Part shown: positions 14,918 through 24,782 of the stretch, piece by piece
How the letters are laid out: each line of letters opens with the position of its first letter
Numbering within the stretch: the first letter of the stretch is position 1
From: Nitrosomonas sp. Is79A3
GTDB lineage: Bacteria > Pseudomonadota > Gammaproteobacteria > Burkholderiales > Nitrosomonadaceae
NCBI RefSeq assembly: GCF_000219585.1
Contig: NC_015731.1
Location: 3,534,001-3,598,000, forward strand
Length of the DNA stretch: 64,000 nucleotides
Reading direction: 5' to 3'
Program-made: the position numbers and the translations under genes
Notes under the pieces: model-generated
Told to the model about the DNA's origin: nothing
Database searches by the model: none
What the model saw: the letters and a program-made list of their open reading frames with translations, nothing else

Positions 14918-16240
14918 ATGAATCGTACAGCAGAAAAAAATAATCAAACGCTATACATTTGGATAGGGATTTTGTTTTCGGTTCTATTGAATTTGAGTAA
15001 TGCACATGCGAATCGCATGACCAACCTGTTCAAGGAAAGTGGTTTGGAATTGGGTGGCTGGATCAACGGTGGCGCAACCTACAATGCTAATAATCCATCG
15101 GATGGCTTCAATGGTGCCGTTACGTTTGCGGATCGCGCCAACCGATTTCAGTTAAATCAGCTCAATCTTTTTTTACAGCGTAACGTGGAATCAGAAGGCA
15201 AAAAATGGGATATTGGCGGTCGCTTCGATTTTTTATTCGGAACAGATGCTATCTATACACAGGCTTTTGGTATATCAGCCTTCGATGAAAATACCGGTGA
15301 ACCATCGAACAGGGGTAGCTGGGATCTCAATTTGTGTTGTAAATCGACCCGTACTTATGGAATCGCACTTCCTCAAGCTTACCTTGAAACTTACCTGCCG
15401 ATCGGGAAGGGCCTCAATATTAAAGCCGGTCATTTTTATTCACCGCTTGGTTATGAAACTGTCCCTGCTCCCGATAACTTCTTCTACACCCGTGCTTATA
15501 TTCTTAACAGCGGCGAACCGTTCACTCATACAGGTTTCTTAGGTAGTTATACAATCAATCAAAATTGGGCGATTCAAGCTGGCACAACCACGGGCAGCGC
15601 GACCGGTGGCTGGGATGGCGGTTTTGATAAACAATTAGATAACTGGGGAGGATTAGCCAATATCCGCTGGAACAGTAATGATCAAAAAACCTCGGTAGCA
15701 CTGGGTGGAACGTACGGACAAACAGCAGTCAATGAACCCTGGATAATGTACAACACTGTCCTGCAGCATTGGATCACACCCAAGACTCACTTGGTCTTAC
15801 ACCATACCCATGGCTGGGCAAGTAACATCAATCTACCCGGAGGAATTCAAAATGCCGCATGGTATAGCATCAACACACACCTGACATATGATCTTTTCCG
15901 TGATTTATCCATAGGCATACGTGCTGAACGATTTCATGACCGGAATGGCTGGCGTGTTTTCTCACCTTACCGGATACTTTCCGCTCTGAATAACAAAGGA
16001 GTTAGCTATGCAGGCAACAAACCATTTATTAGTGCACCTGCAGATTATTACTCTGTCACACTAGGCATGAACTGGAAGCCAGCTAAGCGACTGAAAATTA
16101 ACTGGAAACCGATGCGAAATATCAGTATCCGTAAAAATATCCGCTATGACAGGGCAGATGGCATCGATATGGCATTCCGCCCGTTTGATGGCAGGAAGGA
16201 TCAATTTTTGTTCTCGCTGGACGCTACGATTCCCTTCTAA
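14918..16240 (+). CDS. Outer-membrane beta-barrel porin (OmpL-like BBP2, DUF1597 type)
   Basis: The ATG at 14918 is preferred; an in-frame TTG at 14897 sits too close to the control block. The ~440-residue product has a signal peptide (YIWIGILFSVLLNLSNAHA). The barrel shows alternating strands and family phrases: LGGWINGGATYNANNP, FQLNQLNLFLQRNVE, GRFDFLFGTDAIYTQAFG, GLNIKAGHFYSPLGYETVP, SGEPFTHTGFLG, and a final strand FLFSLDATIPF ending in Phe. This matches putative OmpL-like beta-barrel porin-2 proteins. The solute is unknown. Confidence 0.85.
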   Translation: MNRTAEKNNQTLYIWIGILFSVLLNLSNAHANRMTNLFKESGLELGGWINGGATYNANNPSDGFNGAVTFADRANRFQLNQLNLFLQRNVESEGKKWDIGGRFDFLFGTDAIYTQAFGISAFDENTGEPSNRGSWDLNLCCKSTRTYGIALPQAYLETYLPIGKGLNIKAGHFYSPLGYETVPAPDNFFYTRAYILNSGEPFTHTGFLGSYTINQNWAIQAGTTTGSATGGWDGGFDKQLDNWGGLANIRWNSNDQKTSVALGGTYGQTAVNEPWIMYNTVLQHWITPKTHLVLHHTHGWASNINLPGGIQNAAWYSINTHLTYDLFRDLSIGIRAERFHDRNGWRVFSPYRILSALNNKGVSYAGNKPFISAPADYYSVTLGMNWKPAKRLKINWKPMRNISIRKNIRYDRADGIDMAFRPFDGRKDQFLFSLDATIPF

Positions 16241-16332
16241 TTCAAATCAACAAGATTAGCGATAATCTGGCAAACCCGCTTAGATTCTTGAATGGCGGGG
16301 CTGCATTGAGCTACACAACACAAGTGGATAGT

Positions 16333-16452
16333 ATGGTCAAACGGGCAATCTTGCATGGGCCACGAGAAATTGTCACTTTTGACGAAACAGGACTAAAAAT
16401 AAAACAAAATGGAAAATTGGCGCGCAAATCCACCGCTTCAGCTTCGCAATGA
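16333..16452 (+). pseudogene. Possible N-terminal scrap of a zinc alcohol dehydrogenase-like gene
   Basis: A short frame reads MVKRAILHGPREIVTFDETG, like the start of MDR-type dehydrogenases, then stops after 39 codons. The surrounding 16241-16878 interval holds no intact gene. It also contains part of the dispersed repeat near 16641. Confidence 0.3.
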
Positions 16453-16640
16453 ACTGCAACATAGATTCGCTGCGTTTTAATTAAAAGCAGACAATTTATT
16501 TGCTACAAAACCGGGCATTCCTATTTGCTGTTAACTTGCTAGATATTGAAGAAGAAGTATTTTTTGCATTGAAAACCGATGATTAAAACTCAAACCAAGA
16601 TTGGCAAAGCTGATTGGTCTGCCAGAATAGTAAAGATGAC

Positions 16641-16680
16641 ATACTATTTTTGTAATCAGAATGAGTGATTCGGTACCTAA
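16641..16680. repeat. 80-bp dispersed palindromic repeat, partial copy G
   Basis: Only the right half is present: TTTTTGTAATCAGAATGAGT and GATTCGGTACCTAA. The left CAGGTCGCGAAT end is missing. Confidence 0.6.
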
Positions 16681-16878
16681 CGCACTTTGTGCGTATGATC
16701 CTTTTGTTTACGAAACGGCATAGCACAATCTGGATTAATTAATCTGAACGAACATCAAGCAAAGTCATCAAAAAAGTGATGGGTTACAAAAACCGATATC
16801 AATTGTTGATTCTGAACAACTTGAGCATATTGCTCATGAAATAGTTAATATTTATGAATTAATCGCACTAAAAACTCC

Positions 16879-17541
16879 ATGAGAAATATTTCCAGAAGAA
16901 AATTGATGCAATTAAGTCTGTTAGGCGGCATAACCAGCGCTTTGGGCAGCCGCAGTAGTTTTGGGAAAGCATTAGCGCTGATACCTACGCCCGATGAAAC
17001 AGAAGGGCCGTTCTATCCGGCAAAAGATCAAAATGATAAAGATGCCGATTTAACGCAAATTGAGGGGCATACGGGTGTTGCTCACGGGCAATACATCATT
17101 GTCAGCGGACAAGTCCAGGATGTCACCGGCCACTCGATTGCAAATGCGGTATTAGACATTTGGCAAGCCGATGCCAACGGCCGTTACCGTCATCCGCGTG
17201 ATCCCAACAAAGCTAAGCTGGATGAAAACTTCCAAGGATGGGCGGTCATTCAAACTGATGACAAAGGTTTCTTCCGCTTTAAAACCGTGATGCCCGGCGC
17301 TTATCCAGCCAGCGGAAATTGGATTAGACCGCCGCATATCCATATAAAGATCTCAAAACCGGGTTATCGCGCGCTGACGACACAAATGTATTTTCCCGAT
17401 GAGAAACATAACAAAACCGATTTATTGCTGAACGCAAAATCCGCAGCGGAGAAATCCGCGATGATTGCCAAGAATGTCGGCCAGCAAGGAAATTTACCCA
17501 TTTACGAGTACAATATCGTGCTCGATTTACTTCGCAAATAA
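16879..17541 (+). CDS. Intradiol ring-cleavage dioxygenase family protein, exported
   Basis: Encodes 220 residues. A twin-arginine-like leader (ISRRKLMQLSLLGGITSALG) suggests Tat export with its metal bound. The body is that of protocatechuate 3,4-dioxygenase beta-like proteins: TPDETEGPFYP, VLDIWQADANGRYRHPRDPN, FFRFKTVMPGAYPASG and WIRPPHIHIKISKPGYRALT. The two Tyr (GRY, GAY) and two His (PPHIH) of the Fe(III) site are present. The substrate is unknown: no aromatic catabolic genes are near, and exported members are not the usual catabolic enzymes. It is followed 3 nt later by trxB, so the two are probably co-transcribed. Confidence 0.85.
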   Translation: MRNISRRKLMQLSLLGGITSALGSRSSFGKALALIPTPDETEGPFYPAKDQNDKDADLTQIEGHTGVAHGQYIIVSGQVQDVTGHSIANAVLDIWQADANGRYRHPRDPNKAKLDENFQGWAVIQTDDKGFFRFKTVMPGAYPASGNWIRPPHIHIKISKPGYRALTTQMYFPDEKHNKTDLLLNAKSAAEKSAMIAKNVGQQGNLPIYEYNIVLDLLRK

Positions 17542-18495
<954 letters not shown>

Positions 18496-18551
18496 TTGAA
18501 TGAATCGGAGATTTGGCTACAGTGGCTACAGCGAGTCGACGATAGGATTGG

Positions 18552-19100
18552 ATGACTAAAAAAGATTCTGCCCATGATGAAGACGAAATGGCGCTGTTTT
18601 ACGCAGCAATGCGTGATGTTTCGCCATTACCTGCCACAGATAAGCTAGCTCCTAGCGGTCCAAAAATCCCCCCGATTCCCCGGAAAAAGAATACTCAAGA
18701 ACAGGCTCCAGCAGAAGATGCTCTTTCAGATCATATCGCCATGGAAATTGAGGCGGGAGACGAGTGGTCTTATCTGCGGCCGGGCATGTCACGCCAAACA
18801 CTGCGGCGTTTACGTCGTGGTTACTGGGGAATCCAGGATAATCTGGATTTACATGGATTCACACGCGACGAAGCAAGGCAGGAGCTAAGTGCGTTTCTGG
18901 ATGCCTGTGTGCTAGAAAAATATCGCTGCGTCCGTGTCATTCATGGCAAAGGGTTAAGTTCAAAAAACCGTGAGCCGGTTTTGAAAATCCGGATCGGAAA
19001 TTGGTTGATGCAACGTGCTGATGTTCTGGCATTCTGCCAAGCCAAACCAGAAGACGGCGGTGGCGGTGCTATCCTGATTCTGCTCAAAGTCAATGCATAA
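18552..19100 (+). CDS. Smr-domain protein
   Basis: Encodes 182 residues. The first ~90 are polar and Pro-rich (KIPPIPRKKNTQEQ), and the C-terminal ~85 form a Smr domain: LDLHGFTRDEARQEL, CVRVIHGKGLSSKNR and a glycine-rich KPEDGGGGAILILL. Smr domains of the SmrB type act as nucleases on nucleic acids; in enterobacteria SmrB cleaves mRNA between collided ribosomes. Assignment to SmrA or SmrB is not attempted. It lies in the trxB operon direction. Confidence 0.9.
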   Translation: MTKKDSAHDEDEMALFYAAMRDVSPLPATDKLAPSGPKIPPIPRKKNTQEQAPAEDALSDHIAMEIEAGDEWSYLRPGMSRQTLRRLRRGYWGIQDNLDLHGFTRDEARQELSAFLDACVLEKYRCVRVIHGKGLSSKNREPVLKIRIGNWLMQRADVLAFCQAKPEDGGGGAILILLKVNA

Positions 19101-19120
19101 ACTTGGGGAATAGCCGGTAT

Positions 19121-19492
19121 TTATAACGAAGGGTTGGATTCTTGCGGAAAAGACTTCTCATATCGGCTCTGGCATTCAATGCAACGTTGCGCAGATGGAT
19201 GCGCCAGCAATCGCTCAAACCCGATTGCATTGCCGCAATCAATACAATCGCCGAATTCCAGCTCGCTCAAGTACTTGAGGGACATTTCCAATTCGCGCAT
19301 TTCGTTAATCTGCCGGTCGACCAGCGCCGTATCAACGTCATCGGGAATATTGTTTAAATACTCCACCAGATCAAAATCACGAATATCCTTGGTATGCGCC
19401 AACTCGCTGCGAATATCTTCCTGCAAATCCAAATAGCGTTTGTGTAATGCAACTTTAAGTTGCGTCAATTGATCTTCAGTAAAATTGGCCAT
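19121..19492 (-). CDS. DksA/TraR-family zinc-finger protein
   Basis: Encodes 123 residues. An N-terminal coiled coil (TEDQLTQLKVALHKRYLDLQ, EDIRSELAHTKD) carries acidic residues at the tip. The C-terminal four-Cys zinc finger reads CIDCGNAIGFERLL then CIECQ. DksA-type proteins enter the RNA polymerase secondary channel and modulate initiation with ppGpp. It is shorter than E. coli DksA (151), so it is a paralogue rather than certain DksA. It converges with smr, with a 20-nt gap. Confidence 0.9.
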   Translation of the reverse strand: MANFTEDQLTQLKVALHKRYLDLQEDIRSELAHTKDIRDFDLVEYLNNIPDDVDTALVDRQINEMRELEMSLKYLSELEFGDCIDCGNAIGFERLLAHPSAQRCIECQSRYEKSFPQESNPSL

Positions 19493-19595
19493 CCTGTACC
19501 CCCTTTAGAGAAATCTCATGCATATTGTATGAAATGGAAAATTAATCTTTGATGGAAGTCAACAGAGCATCAATCCATTGAAATCCTGCCATTCG

Positions 19596-20129
19596 TTATG
19601 CAGCTTGCAATTGCTTTAAATCTTTAATCACTTCCTTAGAATTTTGTGCCGCACTTGCCGACAAATAAATGCGTGCGATCTTGCCCTGTGGATCGATCAG
19701 AAACGTATTGCGCCTGGCAAACTTAACAATACCCAGGTTGATCAGGGAATGGTAACGCGCTGCTATTTCTGCTGCGGTATCCGCCAGAAGCGGGAATTGC
19801 AGATGATATTTTTTAGCAAAATCAGCATGACTATTCGTGTCATCTACACTGATGCCAATCACCTCCGCACCTAAATCCGCCAATTCCTGAAGGCCGTCAC
19901 GAAAGGTACAGGCTTGTTTGGTGCATCCGGGCGTATCGTCTTTCGGATAAAAATACAACGCCAGCCATTTCCCGTGAAAATCGGCCAACGTATGTATCTT
20001 TCCATGCTGATCCGTCAATTTAAAGTCAGGCGCAGATTGCCCCACTTCGAGTGATTTTTTATTCGTGGAAAAAAACCAGAACATGAATCCCAACGCAAAC
20101 ACCGACAAGATAATAGTTAACCATTCCAT
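19596..20129 (-). CDS. Membrane-anchored peroxiredoxin (Bcp/PrxQ type)
   Basis: Encodes 177 residues. An unusual N-terminal transmembrane span (MEWLTIILSVFALGFMFWFF) precedes the Prx domain. Key parts are SAPDFKLTDQHGKIHTLADF, YPKDDTPGCTKQACTFRD, with peroxidatic Cys in PGC and resolving Cys five residues on, and AEVIGISVDDTNSHADFAKK. Bcp/PrxQ enzymes reduce hydroperoxides using thioredoxin, fitting trxB nearby. The anchor probably places the domain at the inner membrane. Confidence 0.93.
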   Translation of the reverse strand: MEWLTIILSVFALGFMFWFFSTNKKSLEVGQSAPDFKLTDQHGKIHTLADFHGKWLALYFYPKDDTPGCTKQACTFRDGLQELADLGAEVIGISVDDTNSHADFAKKYHLQFPLLADTAAEIAARYHSLINLGIVKFARRNTFLIDPQGKIARIYLSASAAQNSKEVIKDLKQLQAA

Positions 20130-20144
20130 GATACTTATTCGTCC

Positions 20145-21377
20145 TTATTCGTTATAGTGATGCCGCACCGGCCAGGCCCATAGCCGCAATAGTACGATTG
20201 CCAGCAGCGCCAGCAAGCTGGCAAACAAAAATGCCGACGCCGCGCCGTATAGATGCCAAATCACCCCAAACAACAATCCCGCCGGGATGGCGGCAATGCC
20301 GCTGACCAAATGATACCAGCCAAAAGCCGTGCCACGCTCATCAGGTGATGCATAATCACTGATCAATGCACGCTCCGCGCCTTCGCTCAACCCTATCAAC
20401 AGGCCATAGAAAATACTCACTGTCCAAAGGCCGGTGCTGGCAGTTACTTGGCTTATTGCCAGAAACGATACCGCAAGCGCTGACCAGCCAATCAGAATCA
20501 AAACACCGCGTCCAAAATGATCCGCCAATTGCCCGCCTTGCGTGGAAGTGATGGCCTTGGCAAGATTCAGCGCCGCCCATAACAACAGTAATTCAACAAC
20601 GCCGATACCTAATTCATGGCCGAATAACAAAATAAAAGTTTCAGAAGCGCGCGCAAACGTGAACAGCATCAATACCCATAAATAACGCTGCATCGGCACA
20701 GACAACGCAGACCAGCGTAGCGGTGGAAGTGTTCGCGGCAATTCTGTTCGCCGAACTTGATTGATTTTCTCTTCTTTCACACCCGCACCCAACAGCGCTA
20801 CCGCGACAAAACCGGGAATCGCCGACCACAGAATCACTTCACTTAAGCTCAAATCCGACCATGCCAGTATTGCCGCCGCCGTCAATGCGCCGGCAACCGC
20901 ACCGGCATTATCCAACGCGCGATGAAAACCAAACGCATAGCCACGGATATGTGGCGGCGCCGCATCGGCCACCATCGCATCGCGCGGTGCGCTACGCAAT
21001 CCTTTACCGACACGATCCACACTGCGCAGCAGCAATACGGTGACCCAGGAACCCGCCAATCCAAGCAACGGGCGCGCCAGATTGGAAAGCATATAACCCG
21101 ACAACGCCAGCCCTTTACGCCGCCCGCTCATTACATCGGAATGCCGTCCCGCCCATAATTTCAGAAAACAAGCCAGCGCATCCGCCACCCCTTCTATCAA
21201 CCCCAGCGCAATGGGACCTGCAGACAGCACAGTCGCCAGCAAAATAGGAATCAGCGGCACAACAATATCCGAAGCAAAATCGTTGAAAAAACTGACTAAT
21301 CCGAGAACAACTACTGTTCTGGGTAATTGTCTTGAAATGGCCGGTTGCGCAGGATTCGTCTGATCAGGCTTATTCAT
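20145..21377 (-). CDS. MFS transporter, 12-span
   Basis: Encodes 410 residues of strongly hydrophobic sequence with about 12 membrane helices. The loop after helix 2 has the MFS motif A-like WAGRHSDVMSGRRKGLALSG; VDRVGKGLRSAPRDAMVADA is also conserved in this subfamily, and the second half repeats it (GGQLADHFGRGVLILIG). The substrate cannot be told. It is 15 nt upstream of the peroxiredoxin gene on the same strand, so the two may form an operon. The gene starts 30 nt from the tRNA-Arg that serves as integration site. Confidence 0.9.
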   Translation of the reverse strand: MNKPDQTNPAQPAISRQLPRTVVVLGLVSFFNDFASDIVVPLIPILLATVLSAGPIALGLIEGVADALACFLKLWAGRHSDVMSGRRKGLALSGYMLSNLARPLLGLAGSWVTVLLLRSVDRVGKGLRSAPRDAMVADAAPPHIRGYAFGFHRALDNAGAVAGALTAAAILAWSDLSLSEVILWSAIPGFVAVALLGAGVKEEKINQVRRTELPRTLPPLRWSALSVPMQRYLWVLMLFTFARASETFILLFGHELGIGVVELLLLWAALNLAKAITSTQGGQLADHFGRGVLILIGWSALAVSFLAISQVTASTGLWTVSIFYGLLIGLSEGAERALISDYASPDERGTAFGWYHLVSGIAAIPAGLLFGVIWHLYGAASAFLFASLLALLAIVLLRLWAWPVRHHYNE

Positions 21378-21407
21378 CGTGTGATATTAGCGTAAAATAC
21401 CAAGTTA

Positions 21408-21483
21408 GCCCTGGTAGCTCAGTGGATAGAGCAACCCCCTCCTAAGGGGTAGGTCGCACGTTCGATTCGTGTTCAGGGCGCCA
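21408..21483 (+). tRNA. tRNA-Arg (anticodon CCT)
   Basis: A 76-base cloverleaf: acceptor GCCCTGG pairs with TCAGGGC (one G-T pair). The D-arm is GCTCAGTGGATAGAGC. The anticodon stem ACCCC/GGGGT encloses loop CTCCTAA with CCT at its centre. The T-arm is CGCACGTTCGATTCGTG, and the 3' end is G-CCA encoded in the DNA. Its 3' half from 21439 is duplicated at 43777, so the gene was restored by the island's attachment sequence. Confidence 0.95.
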
Positions 21484-21485
21484 AT
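21439..21485 (+). repeat. Attachment site attL (47 bp)
   Basis: CTCCTAAGGGGTAGGTCGCA through to GGCGCCAAT, covering the anticodon loop to just past the CCA end. It is identical over 47 bases to 43777-43823. Confidence 0.93.
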
Positions 21486-21687
21486 TAATCAATATGTTAA
21501 TCAGCAATAGAATTGACAAGTACAATCCAGTGCCACTCCAGTGCTACGCTACAAAGAAATTACAAGATAATTAAAATCAATACCAATATACTTTTATACC
21601 CATCTAAGGATATACCAAATGCGATGGTGGTAGTACATATAACATTAGTTCTGAAACATCTCTAATTAATCCAAAATAGATTGGAAC

Positions 21688-22395
21688 TCAAGGCATTGTG
21701 ACATTAATAGCCTTCAAACAGGTACCAATGCGATATTCCAGTTCACTGACAAGATGTTCTAGATGAACAACCAATTCCTCGGCAGAGTTAATGATTTCAG
21801 GAAATTCTGACTCAGCATATCTGAATATGTGATTCGTCTTGAAAGGATAAGTGCCACGAAAACCTTTTTTAAGAAGATCTTCGACTAAGGAAATGACGCT
21901 AGCCCCACAATACCCATCCTCTAGTAAGTCTTGGCGTAGGTCGTGCTCAATTCGAACGCGCTTTGGGATCGACCAATATTGCTTGCTTGCTGACTCTACT
22001 CGATCATACAGCTCGCTGAGTCGCATACTGAATACTTCATCCCTAGCTTCTCGACGAGTATCAGCGAGCGATGTAAGGTGAACATTGGTTAGCGCGGCTG
22101 CTTCCGAAGCACCGCTTTGAAACCCCTTCTCGGCCAGAAGAATGCCTCGATCTGCACCAGTATCAGCAACAATCTCGCGAAGTGCGAGAACATGTAGCTT
22201 CGATACACGGGAGTTCCAGAGCTTGCATTCGACAATCCAGGTGATCTCGAACCCTGCATGTTGAGATTTGACTACGACGTCAATAACATGCTTTGTTCGT
22301 ACCCCTTGTATGGTAACGTTTGTATTGGCTTCAAGCCCTAGCGATCTGAAGAATTCAGCAGCTTCTTCTTGATACTCACTCCAATCTTCTGACAA
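21688..22395 (-). CDS. Mrr-like restriction endonuclease-fold protein
   Basis: Encodes 235 residues, starting MSEDWSEYQEEAAEFFRSLG. The first ~110 residues carry the PD-(D/E)xK core of Mrr-cat: an Asp in KHVIDVVVKS and the ECK pair in TWIVECKLWNSRV, followed by VLALREIVADTGADRGILLA, typical of Mrr. The C-terminal half is unassigned and helical. Mrr-like enzymes often cut modified foreign DNA (type IV restriction). It is the first island gene after the tRNA and stands alone. The 21486-21687 and 22396-22575 flanks show no gene. Confidence 0.85.
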   Translation of the reverse strand: MSEDWSEYQEEAAEFFRSLGLEANTNVTIQGVRTKHVIDVVVKSQHAGFEITWIVECKLWNSRVSKLHVLALREIVADTGADRGILLAEKGFQSGASEAAALTNVHLTSLADTRREARDEVFSMRLSELYDRVESASKQYWSIPKRVRIEHDLRQDLLEDGYCGASVISLVEDLLKKGFRGTYPFKTNHIFRYAESEFPEIINSAEELVVHLEHLVSELEYRIGTCLKAINVTMP

Positions 22396-22575
22396 ATAAA
22401 AAGCCTTCCATGTCCGATAAATGCGGGCACACCGCGAGTAATTTCATTATGTTCAACAAGTAATTATATTAATAGGCATATTTTCCATGCTTTTAGTATT
22501 AACAGCAACAATGCCATTACTTTGTTAAGTTCGCTAAATGTATATCATCCTAAATTGGAACGATATACAGATGTG

Positions 22576-22960
22576 AATCACCCCAGATAACTTGCAAGAT
22601 AGCGTGTTGCCACACCATGGAACTTCGCCATCCATTGTCTGAGTCGGCTGCCATAAGCATTAACATTCTGAATGTGGTAAACATCGTTGATAACTCGTTG
22701 ACCTGCAGCAATGTTGACTGGACGATGAACAATTCTTGCATTCCTGGTGATCTGTCTGTAGGCGGGCATTCCATCTGTGCAAAGAATGGCATCTTTGCTT
22801 AACAACGGGATAGCGCTACTTAATAACTTCATCGCCTTTCCATGCTCTCTCAGTAACAGGCCGATTTCCTTTTGCAGCTTACTTAATCCGTGCTTATAAG
22901 CGCTCTGGCTTGATCTGGCCTAATTCTGGTTGATTGTCTCTGCTTTCTTGCGACCATCGT
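22576..22960 (-). pseudogene. ISXO2/IS1595-like transposase remnant
   Basis: The minus strand encodes AILCTDGMPAYRQITRNARI, then YHIQNVNAYGSRLRQWMAKF and HGVATRYLASYLG, the C-terminal DDE portion of ISXO2-like transposases. The upstream half (22830-22960) is broken by stops and frame changes. No start or inverted ends were found. Confidence 0.75.
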
Positions 22961-22990
22961 ATGCAATTCTGAAGATAACTTGTTAGAGTG

Positions 22991-24076
22991 CTAGGTATTC
23001 CACTTATATCTGATTCGATGGTAATGAATTGTGTGAGGTAGTTTTTTATCATGCTGAAGCCGACCGGTTACTATTCCTGGGAAAATACCTATTGAATCTG
23101 AAAAATTCTTAATTGAGACATGTGAAATGTCTTCTGATTTTAGAAACGTTTGATATTCTTCACAAGGTATTAGCGCTTTCTGAGCAAACAAATCTGCTTC
23201 TTGTTCTTGCTTTTGATATTGTGGATCAAGCTTTCCGTTCTCAAGAAAAGTGGCTCTCTTATCATGAAGAAGAATATGACCAATTTCATGGAATAAACTA
23301 AACCAAAAAATATCTGACCATGCACCACGTAAGGACATCATAATTACTGCCTTATTCTTTCCTGCCCAGAAAGTTGCTCCAGTAGTATATGATTTGGGAA
23401 ATGTTGGTACGAGCGCTAATACTATTCCACAATCAGTTAAAACTTTTTTAATTTTTTCAATTAATTGGTTTGGTTCTACAATATTTGTTAACTTCCTTAG
23501 TTTAGGAATTGTAAGTTGTAACTTCTCTTTACTAAAATCTGAAACATTTGCACGCTCAGCTATTACATGACCAGCCCTAAGCCATGCAGCTAATGATTCG
23601 TGAGAGAGAGAGTTTTTTTCTTCTTGGCGAAAGGCAGGAGCAAACTCTTTAACAGTGCGAATATTTTCTAATGAAGAAACCCCAAAAAATTTTCTTAATT
23701 CAACAACCCTTTTGGTTTTATCGCTTGTCGATTCAACTAATTTTAGTTTGCTTAGTTGTAAGTAGGGAAAACTGTTAATTAAGCTCTGCTCTTTTTTAAT
23801 TTCCTCAAGCTGTTGTTGTTTAGCTAGAATCAGCCTAAATTCAGTTTCAAGGTTGCTCCAAAACTGCGCGGAAACTCCAAGCACTTGCTCTAATTGCAAT
23901 GCTGTTTCTGGCGTTATCGCCTTCTCCCCCTTCACTATTTCATTGATAGCCTGGGGAGGGCGCCCCATTCTCCTCGCCAACTCCGCTTGACTAATTTCCG
24001 CATCTTCTAACACTTCCTCAAGATATTCTCCAGGAGGAATTGCTATATCAGAAATAAATGCTGTTTCAGTCATCAT
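22991..24076 (-). CDS. HigA-type antitoxin fused to ImmA/IrrE metallopeptidase
   Basis: Encodes 361 residues. Residues ~10-75 form the HigA/VapI-type XRE helix-turn-helix: PGEYLEEVLEDAEISQAELA, RRMGRPPQAINEIVKGEKAI, LGVSAQFWSNLE. The C-terminal third has the ImmA/IrrE zinc peptidase signature HEIGHILLH near residue 267, followed by EQEADLFAQKALIP. It overlaps the toxin stop by 11 nt, so the two are co-translated. The HTH half should repress the promoter at 24405 and neutralise HigB; the peptidase half may cleave the antitoxin or a regulator. Confidence 0.88.
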   Translation of the reverse strand: MMTETAFISDIAIPPGEYLEEVLEDAEISQAELARRMGRPPQAINEIVKGEKAITPETALQLEQVLGVSAQFWSNLETEFRLILAKQQQLEEIKKEQSLINSFPYLQLSKLKLVESTSDKTKRVVELRKFFGVSSLENIRTVKEFAPAFRQEEKNSLSHESLAAWLRAGHVIAERANVSDFSKEKLQLTIPKLRKLTNIVEPNQLIEKIKKVLTDCGIVLALVPTFPKSYTTGATFWAGKNKAVIMMSLRGAWSDIFWFSLFHEIGHILLHDKRATFLENGKLDPQYQKQEQEADLFAQKALIPCEEYQTFLKSEDISHVSIKNFSDSIGIFPGIVTGRLQHDKKLPHTIHYHRIRYKWNT

Positions 24077-24371
24077 AATGCTTACTCACTTCTTCAATTA
24101 AGGCTATATTTAAACAATCCCCATCAGCCACCGTGAAAATTAACCTATAAAAACCTGTTAACTTGACAGTATATTGTCCATGTCTATTGCCTTTCAAGGC
24201 ATGGCATCCTAAACCTGGAAGTAACATCACCTCATCTAGGTTTTTTGCTGCTTTTATTAAATTAACCCTATGAATGTACTTTCTTGCAACTTGGTCTCCA
24301 AACTCCTTTTTAGCTTGGCTACTTTGGCAATAGCACTTTTCAAGCTTTTTAGTCTTGAAGTTTACAATCAA
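24066..24371 (-). CDS. HigB-like toxin (RelE superfamily)
   Basis: Encodes 101 residues: MIVNFKTKKLEKCYCQSSQA, FGDQVARKYIHRVNLIKAAK, VMLLPGLGCHALKGNRHGQY and TVKLTGFYRLIFTVADGDCL, then a final IALIEEVSKHYDD. These match the plasmid-killer/HigB group of ribosome-dependent mRNA endonucleases. It precedes the antitoxin, the reverse of most type II pairs but normal for higBA. The palindromic operator lies 33 bp upstream. Confidence 0.88.
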   Translation of the reverse strand: MIVNFKTKKLEKCYCQSSQAKKEFGDQVARKYIHRVNLIKAAKNLDEVMLLPGLGCHALKGNRHGQYTVKLTGFYRLIFTVADGDCLNIALIEEVSKHYDD

Positions 24372-24404
24372 GTTTGCATCCTAAGTATAATTTGAATTAA
24401 GAAC

Positions 24405-24431
24405 TACTATTCACCTAATAGGTGAATAGTA
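24405..24431 (-). promoter_or_regulatory. Palindromic operator of the higBA-like operon
   Basis: TACTATTCACCT, spacer AAT, AGGTGAATAGTA: a perfect 12-bp inverted repeat. It overlaps the likely -35 of a minus-strand promoter whose -10 (TATACT) is at 24384-24389, 13 nt before the toxin start. It is the expected binding site for the HTH half of the antitoxin. Confidence 0.75.
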
Positions 24432-24782
24432 TATGGTTACGGGTATTATGTCGAGATGTAAAGCTCTAACGCCAAAATCAGCGCAAAGTTTAAGTTGACT
24501 ATATTGACGCATTTTATATAGCCAGTAAATGTTGGATGGATTGAATTGAATTGAATTGACAAACATCGCCGGATTACCGCCGTACCTTTCCATATCTCCA
24601 CCGGGGTATAAATAGATACTTCAAAACCATCTTAAAAATTGGCTTCTTTGGGGCTTTTGGAAGGTTCTTCCTAAAATGCTCGCCCCCTTTCTTTTTATGG
24701 CAGCTTCCTCGAGTCCAACCACTCCAACGATTTTCTGCTCAGTGTGTAACATTTCAGCCCGAAATCATTTGGAAACGTCATG

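Noticed and set aside
24411..24593. 60-codon minus-strand frame upstream of higB
   Set aside because: It covers the operator palindrome and has no ribosome site or family match.
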